64,000 bases of DNA. Source: Tepidibacter aestuarii. Its GTDB lineage: Bacteria; Bacillota; Clostridia; Peptostreptococcales; Peptostreptococcaceae. Shown piece by piece: positions 25,889-35,614 of this stretch. Position numbers and translations under genes: made by a program. The stretch covers positions 1,798,001 to 1,862,000 of the forward strand of contig NZ_OW235315.1 of NCBI RefSeq assembly GCF_934924865.1, in the 5' to 3' direction. Below the pieces are notes generated by a model. That model was given only the letters and a program-made list of their open reading frames with translations. It was not told the DNA's origin and did not search any database. Position 1 is the first letter of the stretch, and every line of letters begins with the position of its first letter.

Positions 25889-26659
25889 TTATTTAGATTT
25901 TTTTGTTCTTTTTTCTATTAATAATAACAATATTAACACACCTAAAAACATCAATGTAGATAACGCATTAATTTTAGGACTGACACCTCGTTTTGTCATG
26001 GAATATATTTTTATAGACAATGTACTTATTCCTGAACCTGTAGTAAAAAAGCTCACTATAAAATCATCCAGCGACAAAGTAAATGCAAATAAAGCTCCTG
26101 TTACAATTCCAGGCATTATTTCAGGAAGTACAACTTTAAAAAAAGCGTATAATGGCGAAGCTCCTAAATCAAGAGCTGCTTCCTCAAGATGAGGATTTAA
26201 TTGTCTTAACTTAGGTAGTACAGATAAAACTACATAAGGTATAGTAAATGATATATGAGCTATTAAAATAGTAGTTAATCCTAAAGTCATTTTTAGCCAT
26301 GTGAATAAGGCAAGTAGAGAAACTCCTATAACTATATCAGGATTAACAACAGGTATATACGTTATATTTAAAAAAGTAGTTTTATGCTTAGGTTTCATTT
26401 TATTTATTGCAATAGCAGTAATCGTTCCTATTATAGTAGCTACACCAGAAGCTAATGCAGCAATTATAAATGTATAGTATAGAGACGTCATTATAGATGT
26501 ATCACTGAATAACTCTTTATACCATCTTAAAGTAAAACCATTCCAATTGCCTCTATATTTTGAATCATTAAATGAGTACAGAATAAGAAGTAATATAGGT
26601 AGATACAAAAATAAGTATATCAAAAATGAATAAGATTTTTTTATGATATTCTTTACCAT
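25889..26659 (-). CDS. potC: Polyamine ABC transporter permease PotC
   Basis: Membrane permease of 256 aa with about six helices. The EAA loop that contacts the ATPase is EEAALDLGASPLYAFFKVVLPEIMPG near residue 165. Overlaps the 3' end of potB by seven bases, so translation is coupled. Confidence 0.93.
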   Translation of the reverse strand: MVKNIIKKSYSFLIYLFLYLPILLLILYSFNDSKYRGNWNGFTLRWYKELFSDTSIMTSLYYTFIIAALASGVATIIGTITAIAINKMKPKHKTTFLNITYIPVVNPDIVIGVSLLALFTWLKMTLGLTTILIAHISFTIPYVVLSVLPKLRQLNPHLEEAALDLGASPLYAFFKVVLPEIMPGIVTGALFAFTLSLDDFIVSFFTTGSGISTLSIKIYSMTKRGVSPKINALSTLMFLGVLILLLLIEKRTKKSK

Positions 26660-27489
26660 AGTTTACCTCCTTCTTCTCTATCTTTATTTCCTAAAATTTT
26701 CATACTTATAATTATTATAAACATCATAATCATAGAAATAGCTGAACCGAACTGCCAATTTCTAGCTACTAAAAACTGATTTTGAATGAGGTTACCAAGA
26801 AGTATAGATTGCCCTCCTCCTAATAAGTCTGATATTACAAAGGTACTTACGCAAGGCATAAACACCATAGTTATTCCTGATACAACACCAGGTAAGCTAA
26901 GCGGGAAAACTACTTTTTTAAATGTGTAAAAAGATGTTGCACCTAAATCTGACGATGCTTCTATAAGACTATAGTCTATTTTAGATAAAACCGAATATAT
27001 AGGAAGTACCATAAACGGTAAAAAATTATACACCATACCTAATAAAACTGCTTTATCAGTATAAAGTAATTTTAAAGGTGTATCTATTATATTTAAAAAC
27101 ATTAAAACTTGATTTATAACACCCTGCTCTCTTAATATTCCCATCCAGGCATAAGTCCTTAATAAAGTATTAGTCCAAAGTGGTAACACAAATAATAACA
27201 TCATAAGATTTCTTCTTTTAATATCTGACTTAGATAGTATATAAGCCATAGGATATCCTAGTATAAAACATATAAGAGTACTTTTTAGGGCAAGCATCAA
27301 AGAGTTTATAAGCACATTTATATATATAGGCTCCATAAATTTTATATAGTTATCTAGTGTAAAAGTATAAACTATTTGGCCATAGGCAGATCTTGAACAA
27401 AAACTGTATACTGCAATCAATAACAATGGAACAATTGTAAATATGATTGCCCAAATTCCATAAGGGATAGAAAGCCATTTCTTTTTCAT
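26653..27489 (-). CDS. potB: Polyamine ABC transporter permease PotB
   Basis: Membrane permease of 278 aa with six predicted helices. The EAA loop is EASSDLGATSFYTFKKVVFPLSLPG near residue 180. Starts two bases after the potA stop. Forms the translocation channel with PotC. Confidence 0.93.
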   Translation of the reverse strand: MKKKWLSIPYGIWAIIFTIVPLLLIAVYSFCSRSAYGQIVYTFTLDNYIKFMEPIYINVLINSLMLALKSTLICFILGYPMAYILSKSDIKRRNLMMLLFVLPLWTNTLLRTYAWMGILREQGVINQVLMFLNIIDTPLKLLYTDKAVLLGMVYNFLPFMVLPIYSVLSKIDYSLIEASSDLGATSFYTFKKVVFPLSLPGVVSGITMVFMPCVSTFVISDLLGGGQSILLGNLIQNQFLVARNWQFGSAISMIMMFIIIISMKILGNKDREEGGKLW

Positions 27490-27491
27490 AT

Positions 27492-28538
27492 CTACCCTCT
27501 CCTTTTCATTACATGGATTGAATCTGGTTCTATAGCAAGTCCCACATTATCTCCGATTTTTGACATATGTATAGTATGAACTATCCACTCTATATTTTTT
27601 TCATCTTCTACTATTATCTCGTAATGTACCCCTTTAAATACAACAGTCTTTACTGTTCCCTTAATCATTCCATTATCTGTATTTGTTATTTGTATGTCCT
27701 CTGGCCTTACTACTACGTCAACCTCTTCATTTTTATCAAAACCCTTATCCAAACATTCGAATACTTCATCTTCTATTTTAACCTTATAATCATCAATCAT
27801 AATAGCTTCTATAATATTACTTTCTCCAATAAAATCTGCTACAAACCTATTTTTAGGTTCGTTATATATGTCTTCAGGAGATCCTATTTGCTGAATTTCA
27901 CCTTCACTCATTACAACTATTCTATCCGACATAGTAAGAGCTTCTTCTTGATCATGTGTCACATATATAAAGGTTATACCTAATTGCTGTTGCATATTTT
28001 TAAGTTCTAGCTGCATTTCTTTTCTTAATTTTAAATCTAGAGCTCCAAGAGGTTCGTCTAGAAGAAGTACCTTAGGTTCGCAAACTAAGGCTCTAGCTAT
28101 TGCTATTCTCTGCTGCTGACCTCCGCTTAGTGAATCAATGCTTCTATTTTGAAACCCTTCTAAATTTACAAGTTTAAGCATACGTTTTACTTTTTTTTCT
28201 ATTTCATCTTTTTTCATTTTTTTTATTTTTAATCCAAAAGCTATATTTTCAAAAATATTCATATGTGGGAATAATGCATATTTTTGAAAAACTGTGTTTA
28301 TCTGTCTTTTATAAGGAGGGATATTATTTATTTTTTCTCCTTCAAAATGAACATCTCCATGAGTTTGTGTTTCAAACCCGCCTATTATTCTCAATGTTGT
28401 TGTTTTACCACAACCGCTTGGTCCTAATAAAGTTACAAATTCTTCAGGTTTTATACTCAAATTTATATTATGAAGAACTTCTTTGTCTTCATATTTTTTA
28501 TTTATATTTTTAAGTTCTACTATATTTTGTTTCAACAA
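27492..28538 (-). CDS. potA: Polyamine ABC transporter ATPase PotA
   Basis: Energizing ATPase of 348 aa. Walker A GPSGCGKT, signature LSGGQQQR, Walker [13 protein letters not shown] and the H-loop THDQEEA are intact. A C-terminal TOBE-type regulatory domain runs from about residue 235. Two TTG codons in a row (28536-28538 and the next) can serve as start after GGGGGAG; the second has better spacing. First gene of potABCD. Confidence 0.94.
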   Translation of the reverse strand: MLKQNIVELKNINKKYEDKEVLHNINLSIKPEEFVTLLGPSGCGKTTTLRIIGGFETQTHGDVHFEGEKINNIPPYKRQINTVFQKYALFPHMNIFENIAFGLKIKKMKKDEIEKKVKRMLKLVNLEGFQNRSIDSLSGGQQQRIAIARALVCEPKVLLLDEPLGALDLKLRKEMQLELKNMQQQLGITFIYVTHDQEEALTMSDRIVVMSEGEIQQIGSPEDIYNEPKNRFVADFIGESNIIEAIMIDDYKVKIEDEVFECLDKGFDKNEEVDVVVRPEDIQITNTDNGMIKGTVKTVVFKGVHYEIIVEDEKNIEWIVHTIHMSKIGDNVGLAIEPDSIHVMKRRG

Positions 28539-28640
28539 TAAACTCCCCCTTACTTTAAAGTAAATATCATCCTATATTATATGTAGCTTATATTTATTCA
28601 TAGTAAACTTTTTGTTTCCTAAAACTAAACTCAAGTTATA

Positions 28641-28669
28641 ATTTTAAAACTTTTATCATATTTTGTCAA
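28641..28669 (-). promoter_or_regulatory. potABCD promoter
   Basis: TTGACA (28664-28669), 17-nt spacer, TAAAAT (28641-28646) on the minus strand; about 95 bases of leader precede potA. Confidence 0.72.
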
Positions 28670-28909
28670 CCTCAATTGGCAATACTTTTCAAATATTCCA
28701 TGTATATGCACAATTGAAGTTGATTTATTAATCTAAATAGTAATTATATGATATATAAATAATAATATAGAAAATAGAATTTTTTCAGAAAAATATCATA
28801 ATAGTGAAATTTTTGATTGCATTTATTTTCTGTAAACTTTGAAAATTCGCCATTGCATCAATTTTTTTGTTTATTTTTTTTTAAAAAAAATCAGAATTTT
28901 GTTTTTTAG

Positions 28910-28939
28910 TTGTATAGGAAACTGTTTTCATGTTATAAT
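28910..28939 (+). promoter_or_regulatory. Symporter promoter with extended -10
   Basis: TTGTAT (28910-28915), 18-nt spacer, TATAAT (28934-28939) preceded by the TG of an extended -10. Confidence 0.65.
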
Positions 28940-29004
28940 TGTGTCGAAATAGGAATAATTCTATTTATAATTTAATTTTTTATTTAAAAGAGGAGGAAAT
29001 TTTT

Positions 29005-30204
29005 ATGAAAAAATTAGGTTTATTACCTAAGCTTATTATCGCTATCATATTAGGTATCGGTATAGGTTCTATCCATAATGAATTTTTAGTTAAGTTATTA
29101 GCTACATTCAATGGAATATTCGGTAACTTTTTAGGATTTGCGATTCCACTTATAATAATAGGTTTCGTAGCTCCAGGTATTGGTGATTTAGGTAAAGGTG
29201 CTGGAAAAATACTGGGTATTACAGCAGGAATCGCTTACCTTTCTACAGTAGTAGCTGGTTCTTTAACATTTTTTACTAATAGTGTTATTTTCCCTTACTT
29301 ATTAACTCCTGGTAGTATGAATTTAGTTAATGCTGAAAATCCAGAGCATTCTTTAGTAAAAGGATTCTTTGAAGTACAGATGCCACCTATAATGGGAGTT
29401 ATGACTGCACTTTTAATTGCATTTACTTTAGGTCTAGGTATTGCAGCAAGTGAAGGTGATACTATAAAGAAATTTATGAAGGAATTCCAAGGAATTGTTG
29501 AAGGCCTAATATCTAATATAGTTATCCCTTTATTACCTTTCCACATAGCTGGTATATTCGCTAATATGACATATGCTGGCCAAGTTGCTACTATAATGTC
29601 TGTATTTGCAAAAGTATTTGCTCTCATACTACTTTTACACTTTACTGTGATAATTGTACAGTATTTTATAGCTGGTACATTAGCTGGAGCAAATCCATTT
29701 GTTTTAGTTAAGAATATGATTCCAGCTTATTTCACAGCTATAGGAACTCAATCTTCAGCTGCTAGTATACCTGTTACTCTTAAGCAAACTAAGAAAAATG
29801 GAGTTAATGATGGTGTTGCTGAATTTGTTGTACCTCTTTGTGCAACTATTCATTTATCAGGAAGTACAATAACTCTTGTAAGTTGTGCTATGGCAGTCAT
29901 GATGTTAAATGGAATGACGGTTACTTTTAATTCTATATTCGGATTTATATTAATGTTAGGTGTTACTATGGTTGCAGCACCTGGAGTTCCAGGAGGAGCT
30001 GTTATGGCTGCACTTGGTCTTTTAGAAACTATGCTTGGATTTGATCAAACTTTACTATCTTTAATGATAGCATTATATCTTGCTCAAGATAGTTTTGGAA
30101 CTGCTTGTAATGTAACTGGTGATGGAGCTATAGCTATAATGGTTAACAGGATATCAGGTTATAAGCTTAATAAAAATGACAATATCAATAAAAAAGTAGC
30201 TTAA
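29005..30204 (+). CDS. Dicarboxylate/amino acid:cation symporter (DAACS family)
   Basis: A 399-aa membrane symporter of the GltP/SstT family with about eight helices and two hairpin loops. Family motifs are SSAASIPVTL (HP1), the HLSGSTITL and GVPGGAVMAALG region (HP2), and a late DSFGTACNVTGDG that binds cation and substrate. Candidate substrates are glutamate, aspartate, serine or threonine; sequence alone does not decide. ATG 29005 follows GAGGAGG; a longer reading frame upstream is not expected to be translated. Confidence 0.9.
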   Translation: MKKLGLLPKLIIAIILGIGIGSIHNEFLVKLLATFNGIFGNFLGFAIPLIIIGFVAPGIGDLGKGAGKILGITAGIAYLSTVVAGSLTFFTNSVIFPYLLTPGSMNLVNAENPEHSLVKGFFEVQMPPIMGVMTALLIAFTLGLGIAASEGDTIKKFMKEFQGIVEGLISNIVIPLLPFHIAGIFANMTYAGQVATIMSVFAKVFALILLLHFTVIIVQYFIAGTLAGANPFVLVKNMIPAYFTAIGTQSSAASIPVTLKQTKKNGVNDGVAEFVVPLCATIHLSGSTITLVSCAMAVMMLNGMTVTFNSIFGFILMLGVTMVAAPGVPGGAVMAALGLLETMLGFDQTLLSLMIALYLAQDSFGTACNVTGDGAIAIMVNRISGYKLNKNDNINKKVA

Positions 30205-30254
30205 ATAAGCATAAAAAAAGTAGTTATTCAATAACTACTTTTTTTATGCTTATT
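30204..30254. terminator. Bidirectional terminator between symporter and RNA methyltransferase genes
   Basis: Perfect 24-bp stem (30204-30227 with 30231-30254) and 3-nt loop, with internal A7/T7 runs and a T-run beyond. Confidence 0.88.
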
Positions 30255-31392
30255 TTTTTAAAGGTTTAGGTCCATAGTATTGGTATAAATCACTTCTTAG
30301 CATACCATTATATAATTTTCTTTTCCTATCAGCTTTTCTTCCGAATGCATCTTCAAATTCACTATAAGCAGTTATTATGTAAAATGACCATGTACTCAGT
30401 TTCTTAAAAGGAATAGATATTTCTTTATATAATTGTCTTACACTATCTTTATCTTCTAATCTTTCACCATACGGAGGATTCGTAATTACAAATCCATATT
30501 CATAGTCACTTTCTAAATTTCTAGCATCTTGTTTTTTAAATTCTATATAATTGTCTACATCTGCAAGCCTAGCATTTTCTTTTGCTATTTCAAGTACCTC
30601 ATCATCGATGTCATATCCATATATTTTAAAATCAACATCTGTTTTCATCATATCAAAAGCTTCTTTTCTAGCTTTCCACCATAGTTTTTTACCCAATATA
30701 CTCCAATTTTCTGATAAAAATTCTCTATTAAGTCCTGGAGCCATATTCAGTCCCATCATTGCTGCTTCTATTAAAATAGTCCCCGAACCACAAAATGGAT
30801 CTACTAGTATTCTATCTTGCTTCCAAGGAGTCAATGAAACAATAGCAGCAGCTAAAGTTTCCCTAATAGGTGCTTTACTAGCATTTTCTCTATATCCCCT
30901 TTTATGAAGCGCTTGGCCACACGTATCTATTGATATAGTAACTTTATCCTTGTGTATAAATACGTATATAGGATATTTTTCATCGCTATTTTCATCGAAC
31001 CAGTTAACTTTATATTCTTGCTTTAAATTTTCAACTACAGCTTTTTTTACTATAGATTGTATATCAGGAATACTGTATAATTTCGATTTTATAGAAGACG
31101 CCTTTGCTACTGGAAAAACAGCATCTTTTTTTATATATTTATGCCAAGGCAATTTTTTTGTGTTTTGAAAAAGTTCTTCAAAGCTTCTAGCTTCAAATTC
31201 TCCAATTTTTAATAATACTCTTTCTGCTGTTCTAAGCCATAAATTTGATTTACATATACCATAACTATCTGTTTTATAAGTAATCCTTCCATCTTCTACT
31301 TTTTGTATTTCACAACCTAAATTTTCAATTTCTCTTTTAAGTATTTTTTCAACTCCAAAAAAGCATGGTGCTATCAAAGTTACATCTTTCAT
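30250..31392 (-). CDS. THUMP-domain class I rRNA methyltransferase (RlmL/YpsC type)
   Basis: A 380-aa SAM-dependent RNA methyltransferase. The THUMP domain (about 5-155) precedes a Rossmann methyltransferase domain with DPFCGSGTILIEAA and the catalytic NPPYGE, the N6-adenine/N2-guanine motif. Likely target is 23S rRNA G2445, as in RlmL/YpsC. ATG 31392 follows AGGAGG; upstream in-frame codons are unlikely to be used. Confidence 0.9.
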   Translation of the reverse strand: MKDVTLIAPCFFGVEKILKREIENLGCEIQKVEDGRITYKTDSYGICKSNLWLRTAERVLLKIGEFEARSFEELFQNTKKLPWHKYIKKDAVFPVAKASSIKSKLYSIPDIQSIVKKAVVENLKQEYKVNWFDENSDEKYPIYVFIHKDKVTISIDTCGQALHKRGYRENASKAPIRETLAAAIVSLTPWKQDRILVDPFCGSGTILIEAAMMGLNMAPGLNREFLSENWSILGKKLWWKARKEAFDMMKTDVDFKIYGYDIDDEVLEIAKENARLADVDNYIEFKKQDARNLESDYEYGFVITNPPYGERLEDKDSVRQLYKEISIPFKKLSTWSFYIITAYSEFEDAFGRKADRKRKLYNGMLRSDLYQYYGPKPLKK

Positions 31393-31474
31393 TATATTCC
31401 TCCTGCTGTATATATTATTATATATAATTACCAATTAATTGTATCATATACTTTACATGAATATCTATTTAATT

Positions 31475-32278
31475 TTATAAAACTTCATTCATACTCCCTG
31501 TCCTATAGCCCAAAAGATCTATAGTTACATAATTAAACCCTAAAGATTTTAGATACTCACAAACTTTATTTGATGATCCTGATTCTAAAAAGTTTAAAAT
31601 TTCATCTTGCTTTAACTCTATCCTTGCTATTTCCCCGTGATGTCTAACTCTAAATTGTTTAAATCCTAACTGAGAAATATATTCTTCACTCTTCTCTATC
31701 ATATTAAGCTTTTTTGGAGTAATTTTATGATTATAAGGAATTCTAGATGCAAGGCAGGCAAAAGATGGTTTATTCCAAGTAGGTATGTTTAACATTTTAG
31801 ATAAATCTCTAATATCTTGTTTTGTAAGACCAGCTTCTTTTAAAGGACTAATTATTCCTAGCTCTTTTAAAGCTTTCATTCCAGGTCTAAAATCACTTAA
31901 ATCATCAATATTACTTCCATCAGCTATATTATTTATATCATTTTCATTAGAAACTTTTTTTATTTTTGTAAATATATCCTTTTTGCAAAAATAACATCTT
32001 TCTGGAACATTATCTATAAATTCTTTAATATTTATATCGTTTATGTTTAGTACAATGTGTTTAATATTTATTTCATTAGCATAATCTATAGATTCTTGAA
32101 TCTCTTTGTTAGTGTGAATAAATGCATTAACTGTCACAGCTAATACCTTTTCTCTTAATACATCTTGTGCTATTTTTAAAAGGAAAGTACTATCAACTCC
32201 CCCTGAAAAAGCTACAGTTAAATTATCTAACTTGCTTAAATTGTTTTTTAGAACTTTTAATTTTTCGATTGCTGTCAA
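31475..32278 (-). CDS. larE: ATP-dependent sacrificial sulfur transferase LarE
   Basis: Supplies sulfur for the nickel-pincer cofactor of lactate racemase. The 267-aa protein has a PP-loop (FSGGVDSTFLLK, about 24-35) and PERCYFCKKDIF, which includes the family's sulfur-donating Cys position. TTG start follows AGGAGG. The partner larA lies 30 kb away; larB and larC are not in the window. An 83-base gap separates it from the rRNA methyltransferase gene on the same strand, so readthrough is possible. Confidence 0.92.
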   Translation of the reverse strand: MTAIEKLKVLKNNLSKLDNLTVAFSGGVDSTFLLKIAQDVLREKVLAVTVNAFIHTNKEIQESIDYANEINIKHIVLNINDINIKEFIDNVPERCYFCKKDIFTKIKKVSNENDINNIADGSNIDDLSDFRPGMKALKELGIISPLKEAGLTKQDIRDLSKMLNIPTWNKPSFACLASRIPYNHKITPKKLNMIEKSEEYISQLGFKQFRVRHHGEIARIELKQDEILNFLESGSSNKVCEYLKSLGFNYVTIDLLGYRTGSMNEVL

Positions 32279-32346
32279 AATTTTTCCTCCTTATATATGA
32301 ACTGTTTTACATTTTAGATTTTATCATAATAATTTCTTTAATAGAA

Positions 32347-32394
32347 TATAAAGTTCTGTTTTTATTCTACTAGGAATAAGAACAGAACTTTATA
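32347..32394. repeat. Inverted repeat upstream of larE
   Basis: TATAAAGTTCTGTT (32347-32360) pairs with AACAGAACTTTATA (32381-32394), and the inner TTATTC/GAATAA also pair. No T-run follows on the minus strand. It lies directly behind the NCS2 terminator and may be a second terminator arm or a leader structure. Confidence 0.5.
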
Positions 32395-32397
32395 AAT

Positions 32398-32439
32398 AAA
32401 AAAAGTATAGATGAACCTAGTGTCATCTATACTTTTTTT
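32398..32439 (-). terminator. Terminator of NCS2 permease gene 1
   Basis: A 17-bp stem (32398-32414 with 32423-32439), 8-nt loop, A7/T7 ends. Confidence 0.87.
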
Positions 32440-33796
32440 ATCCTAATATCATTTTTATTATGAATAGTATTGAAATTACATATAGCAAAGGTGTTATTTG
32501 CTTTTGTTTACCATTTAGTACTTTCAGTATAACATAACTTAATATTCCAAACACAATCCCTTCAGATATACTATACGTAAGTGGCATCATTATTATAGTC
32601 AAGAAAGCTGGAATAGCTTCAGTTAAATCATCAAAATCTATTTCTTTTATAGGCGATATCATAAATAATCCAACTAATATCAATGCAGGCGCTGTTGCGG
32701 CAGATGGTATCATTATGAATAAAGGAGATAAAAACAGCGCTACTATAAACATAATCGCAGTAGATAAAGCTGTAAGACCAGTTCTTCCTCCGTCAGCAAC
32801 CCCTGCTGCGCTTTCTACAAAAGTTGATACAGTACTTGTTCCAAATATAGCTCCCACAGTTGTACCAACAGCATCTGCTAATAATGCTTGTTTTGCATTA
32901 GGTACATTTCCTTTTTCATCTAACATATCTGCCTTTGTAGCAACCCCTACCAATGTACCAACTGTATCAAATAAATCCACAAATAAAAATGTAAACAAGA
33001 CAATGATCATATCTACCGAAAATATATTATTCCACTCAAATTTAAATAATATAGGAGATAATGAAGGTGGTGCGCTAAAAATTTTGAATCCTTCTGGTAT
33101 AACAGTTACTCCAAGAGGGATACCTATTATTGTAGTAACAACTATACCAATTAATAATGCCCCTTTAACATTTTTAGATAATAAAAATCCTGTTATAATT
33201 AGTCCTGTTAAAGCGAGTAAAGCTGGTCCTGAAGATATGTGTCCTATAGAAACAGGAAGTCCATCTAATTGACCTTGATCATTTATAAATTTGCCACTAA
33301 TTACTATACCTGAATTTACAAGACCTAAAAATGCGATAAACAATCCTATTCCAACAGAAACAGCTTTTTTTAGTTGTATAGGTATAGAATTTAAAATTGC
33401 TTCTCTAACATTAAAAAACGTAAGTATCAAAAATATAATTCCTTCTAAAAATACAGCAGTAAGTGCAAATTCCCACGAATATCCCATAGTTAGAACAACT
33501 GTAAAAGCAAAAAAAGCATTCGGTCCCATAGCAGGAGCTAAAGCAAATGGTAGATTCGCATGAAATGCCATGACAAGAGTTGCGATAATAGACGATAAAG
33601 CTGTTGCTGTAAATAAGGCTCCAAAATCCATTCCAGCAGCAGATAATATACTTGGGTTTACTATTAATATGTATGCCATTGTCATGAAGGTTGTGATACC
33701 AGCTATTATTTCAGTTTTTATATTAGTATTATTCGCTCTTAATTTAAATAGCCTTTCAATATTTGATTCAGATATAACATTAGTTGTCTTTTGCAT
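32438..33796 (-). CDS. NCS2-family purine permease 1 (guanine/hypoxanthine type)
   Basis: Membrane proton symporter for purine bases, 452 aa, AzgA/PbuG branch. Seen are KTEIIAGITTFMTMAYIL, the substrate-site region FALAPAMGPNAFFAF, VDLFDTVGTLVG and ESAAGVADGGRTGLTAL. About 12-14 helices. ATG 33796 follows AGGAGG. A paired PurBox-like operator covers its transcription start, suggesting PurR control, unlike the second NCS2 gene, which has a guanine riboswitch. Confidence 0.92.
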   Translation of the reverse strand: MQKTTNVISESNIERLFKLRANNTNIKTEIIAGITTFMTMAYILIVNPSILSAAGMDFGALFTATALSSIIATLVMAFHANLPFALAPAMGPNAFFAFTVVLTMGYSWEFALTAVFLEGIIFLILTFFNVREAILNSIPIQLKKAVSVGIGLFIAFLGLVNSGIVISGKFINDQGQLDGLPVSIGHISSGPALLALTGLIITGFLLSKNVKGALLIGIVVTTIIGIPLGVTVIPEGFKIFSAPPSLSPILFKFEWNNIFSVDMIIVLFTFLFVDLFDTVGTLVGVATKADMLDEKGNVPNAKQALLADAVGTTVGAIFGTSTVSTFVESAAGVADGGRTGLTALSTAIMFIVALFLSPLFIMIPSAATAPALILVGLFMISPIKEIDFDDLTEAIPAFLTIIMMPLTYSISEGIVFGILSYVILKVLNGKQKQITPLLYVISILFIIKMILG

Positions 33797-33835
33797 TATT
33801 TTTCCTCCTCTTAGTTCAAACAATTTAATTAATAT

Positions 33836-33909
33836 CTAACGAACTTTATATTGATTTGATTTATTTTCGTTCGCATATAGATGATAATTGATTTTCAAAC
33901 TGTAGTCAA
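33836..33909 (-). promoter_or_regulatory. Promoter and paired PurBox-like operator of NCS2 permease 1
   Basis: Promoter TTGACT (33904-33909), 17-nt spacer, TATCAT (33881-33886). Two inverted boxes with CGAAC/GTTCG cores (33840-33844 and 33869-33873) are 24 bases apart, the arrangement expected for PurR (AWWWCCGAACWWT and its inverse, about 17 bases between boxes). They sit at about +1 to +38, well placed for repression. Confidence 0.6.
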
Positions 33910-33967
33910 TACTTTTTTATAATTAACTCTGTATATTTACGTAATTAACGTATACTTATATAAAAAA

Positions 33968-34045
33968 TTTGACCATCAATGTAAAACACACCTATTTCCG
34001 AACTAAATAATAGTTTGAAAAAGATGTGCTTTATTAATGGTCAAA
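33968..34045 (-). terminator. Long imperfect hairpin, probable terminator
   Basis: TTTGACCAT (33968-33976) pairs with ATGGTCAAA (34037-34045); ACACA/TGTG and AACTA/TAGTT pair inside. TTTTTT follows on the minus strand. It was probably the terminator of the class IV aminotransferase gene before the IS inserted between them. Confidence 0.6.
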
Positions 34046-34079
34046 TATAGTATAGAATTTAAGAAAAAAGTATTGTCAT

Positions 34080-34577
34080 CATGCTATAAAATTGGACTCA
34101 ATGCAACCTTCAAAAATGCGGTATTACAAAGGAAATATTGTATAGATGGTGTCTAAAATTGAGACCGTTGGGCTTATGAGAAAGAAAAATAAAACATATA
34201 TACAAGAAGAAAAAATAAAAGCACTTAATTGTTTTTGGGAGAATGGACATGCTTAAACCTAGTGTTTCTTTTGTAATGAAAATGCTTAAAAATGGATTTA
34301 AAAAGGATAAATATGAAAGATTAATCATTCATTCAGTTCAAGGATTCCAATACCTAAATATACGATTCAGAAAATTTCTTCTCGCAGTTGAAAGCTGAAT
34401 TTTTTCATGTTAATCATTTTAAAACTGTTGAAGATTTTAGTAAAGGTCTTCATGAATATATTTACTACTACAATAATAGAAGAATTAAAAGTAAACTAAA
34501 AATGGCTCCTGCAGAATACAGGAACCAACTTTCAGTTGCATAATATTAAATTTTAGTCCGAACTTTGGGGTTCAGTA
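34080..34577 (+). pseudogene. Decayed IS3-family transposase (IS150-like)
   Basis: Plus-strand fragments in different frames keep transposase motifs: HSVQGFQYL (DDE-domain 'HSDQGxQY' with Asp replaced) and, near the end, YIYYYNNRRIKSKL followed by MAPAEYR, the standard IS3 orfB tail, stopping at 34543. The element ends in TTTGGGGTTCAGTACA (34562-34577), a typical IS3 terminal repeat. The 5' half is scrambled with many stops, and no matching left end was found. Non-functional. Confidence 0.8.
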
Positions 34578-34591
34578 CACAATTGATGGTC

Positions 34592-35416
34592 CTACTTTTT
34601 ATATAAGTATTCGTTAATTTTATTATCATACTCTTCAATTATTTTCTTTATTATAGAATTATGCGTAGAATTCAGATTGAACTCTTCTATACTTTTGATC
34701 GGTAAAACATTAACAGAAGTTCCTGTCATAAATGCTCCATCCAAACAATATATATCACTCTCTTTTATGCAAACCTCTTTTATTTTTATGTTCAAGTTTT
34801 CACATATATCAACTACTACATTTCTAGTAACACCCAATAATACATTTTTTGATGGAGCAGTATATATGCATTCTCCTTTAACAAAAAACATATTTGACCT
34901 ACTTCCCTCTGTTATTAGACCTTCTTTGTTTACAAGAAGAGCTTCAAAAGCATTCTTTAATTTGAGTTCATTATTTATTTTCTCTCTCAGTTTATTATTT
35001 CCTACTTTAGCATTTGGTTTTTCTCTTTCAGAATGATATATTATTGTACTTATCCCAGTTTCATACATTTGTTTAGCTGGATAATAACTTTTTATACACA
35101 TAATAATCAACTTCTGCTCTTCTTTGTCTAAATCACTAAATATTAATTTTATATTAATATTTTTACAATTATTTTTCTCTATTAGAATATTTATATCATT
35201 AGTTATTATATACTTATGTATGTTTAGTTTGAAACCAAGAATCTCAGCAGATTTAAATAACCTTTCAAGATGTTGTTCTAAAAATAAAGTTTTTCCATTT
35301 ATTACTCTTATAACTTCATATATACTGTTATTACTATTTTCTGAAAAATCCACTTTCTCATATTTATTCTTTATTATCCCATTGAAAATATAATATTTTT
35401 CTTCTGTTCGGATCAT
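34592..35416 (-). CDS. Class IV PLP aminotransferase (PabC/D-amino acid transaminase type)
   Basis: A 274-aa fold-type IV aminotransferase. It has EVIRVINGKTLFLEQHLERL near the N-terminus, a PLP-Lys in VGNNKLRE (about residue 142), ITEGSRSNMFFV, and GVTRNVVVD. The family includes branched-chain aminotransferase, D-alanine transaminase and ADC lyase; this one is a diverged paralogue of the pabC in the folate operon at 49.7-50.4 kb, so its substrate is open. ATG 35416 follows GAGGTG by six bases. The IS remnant lies right after its stop. Confidence 0.85.
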   Translation of the reverse strand: MIRTEEKYYIFNGIIKNKYEKVDFSENSNNSIYEVIRVINGKTLFLEQHLERLFKSAEILGFKLNIHKYIITNDINILIEKNNCKNINIKLIFSDLDKEEQKLIIMCIKSYYPAKQMYETGISTIIYHSEREKPNAKVGNNKLREKINNELKLKNAFEALLVNKEGLITEGSRSNMFFVKGECIYTAPSKNVLLGVTRNVVVDICENLNIKIKEVCIKESDIYCLDGAFMTGTSVNVLPIKSIEEFNLNSTHNSIIKKIIEEYDNKINEYLYKK

Positions 35417-35614
35417 TTTAAACACCTCTTACCTCTTATAAAAATTTATTAAAGCTTAAACTATAAAAACAGATATTTTAACTATACACTAATTATTATA
35501 ATTTAAATTTTCATTTTAAAGAATAGTAATTACATTAATTTCCTTCGACTTTTTTCGACGTTTGTATTATATTTATATTATGTGTAAATTATATAAAGTT
35601 CAAGGAGGAAGAAT

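Larger units (their letters stand above)
28539..29004. other. Divergent control region between potABCD and the symporter gene
   Basis: No ORF. It holds a near-consensus minus-strand promoter for the pot operon, an extended -10 promoter for the plus-strand symporter, and AT-rich DNA with A/T tracts (28880-28900) between them. No riboswitch or T-box was recognised. Confidence 0.7.

Noticed and set aside
28939..29004. Longer N-terminus for the symporter, starting GTG
   Set aside because: It begins within the promoter region and the ATG at 29005 has a perfect GAGGAGG site.
30207..30254. Long inverted repeat as a CRISPR or mobile repeat
   Set aside because: Single copy, with T-run and convergent genes on both sides; it is a terminator. 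No CRISPR array exists in the window.
32715..33839. Several plus-strand frames of 90-185 codons opposite NCS2 permease 1
   Set aside because: They mirror the codon pattern of the permease on the other strand, lack ribosome sites and have no recognizable motifs.
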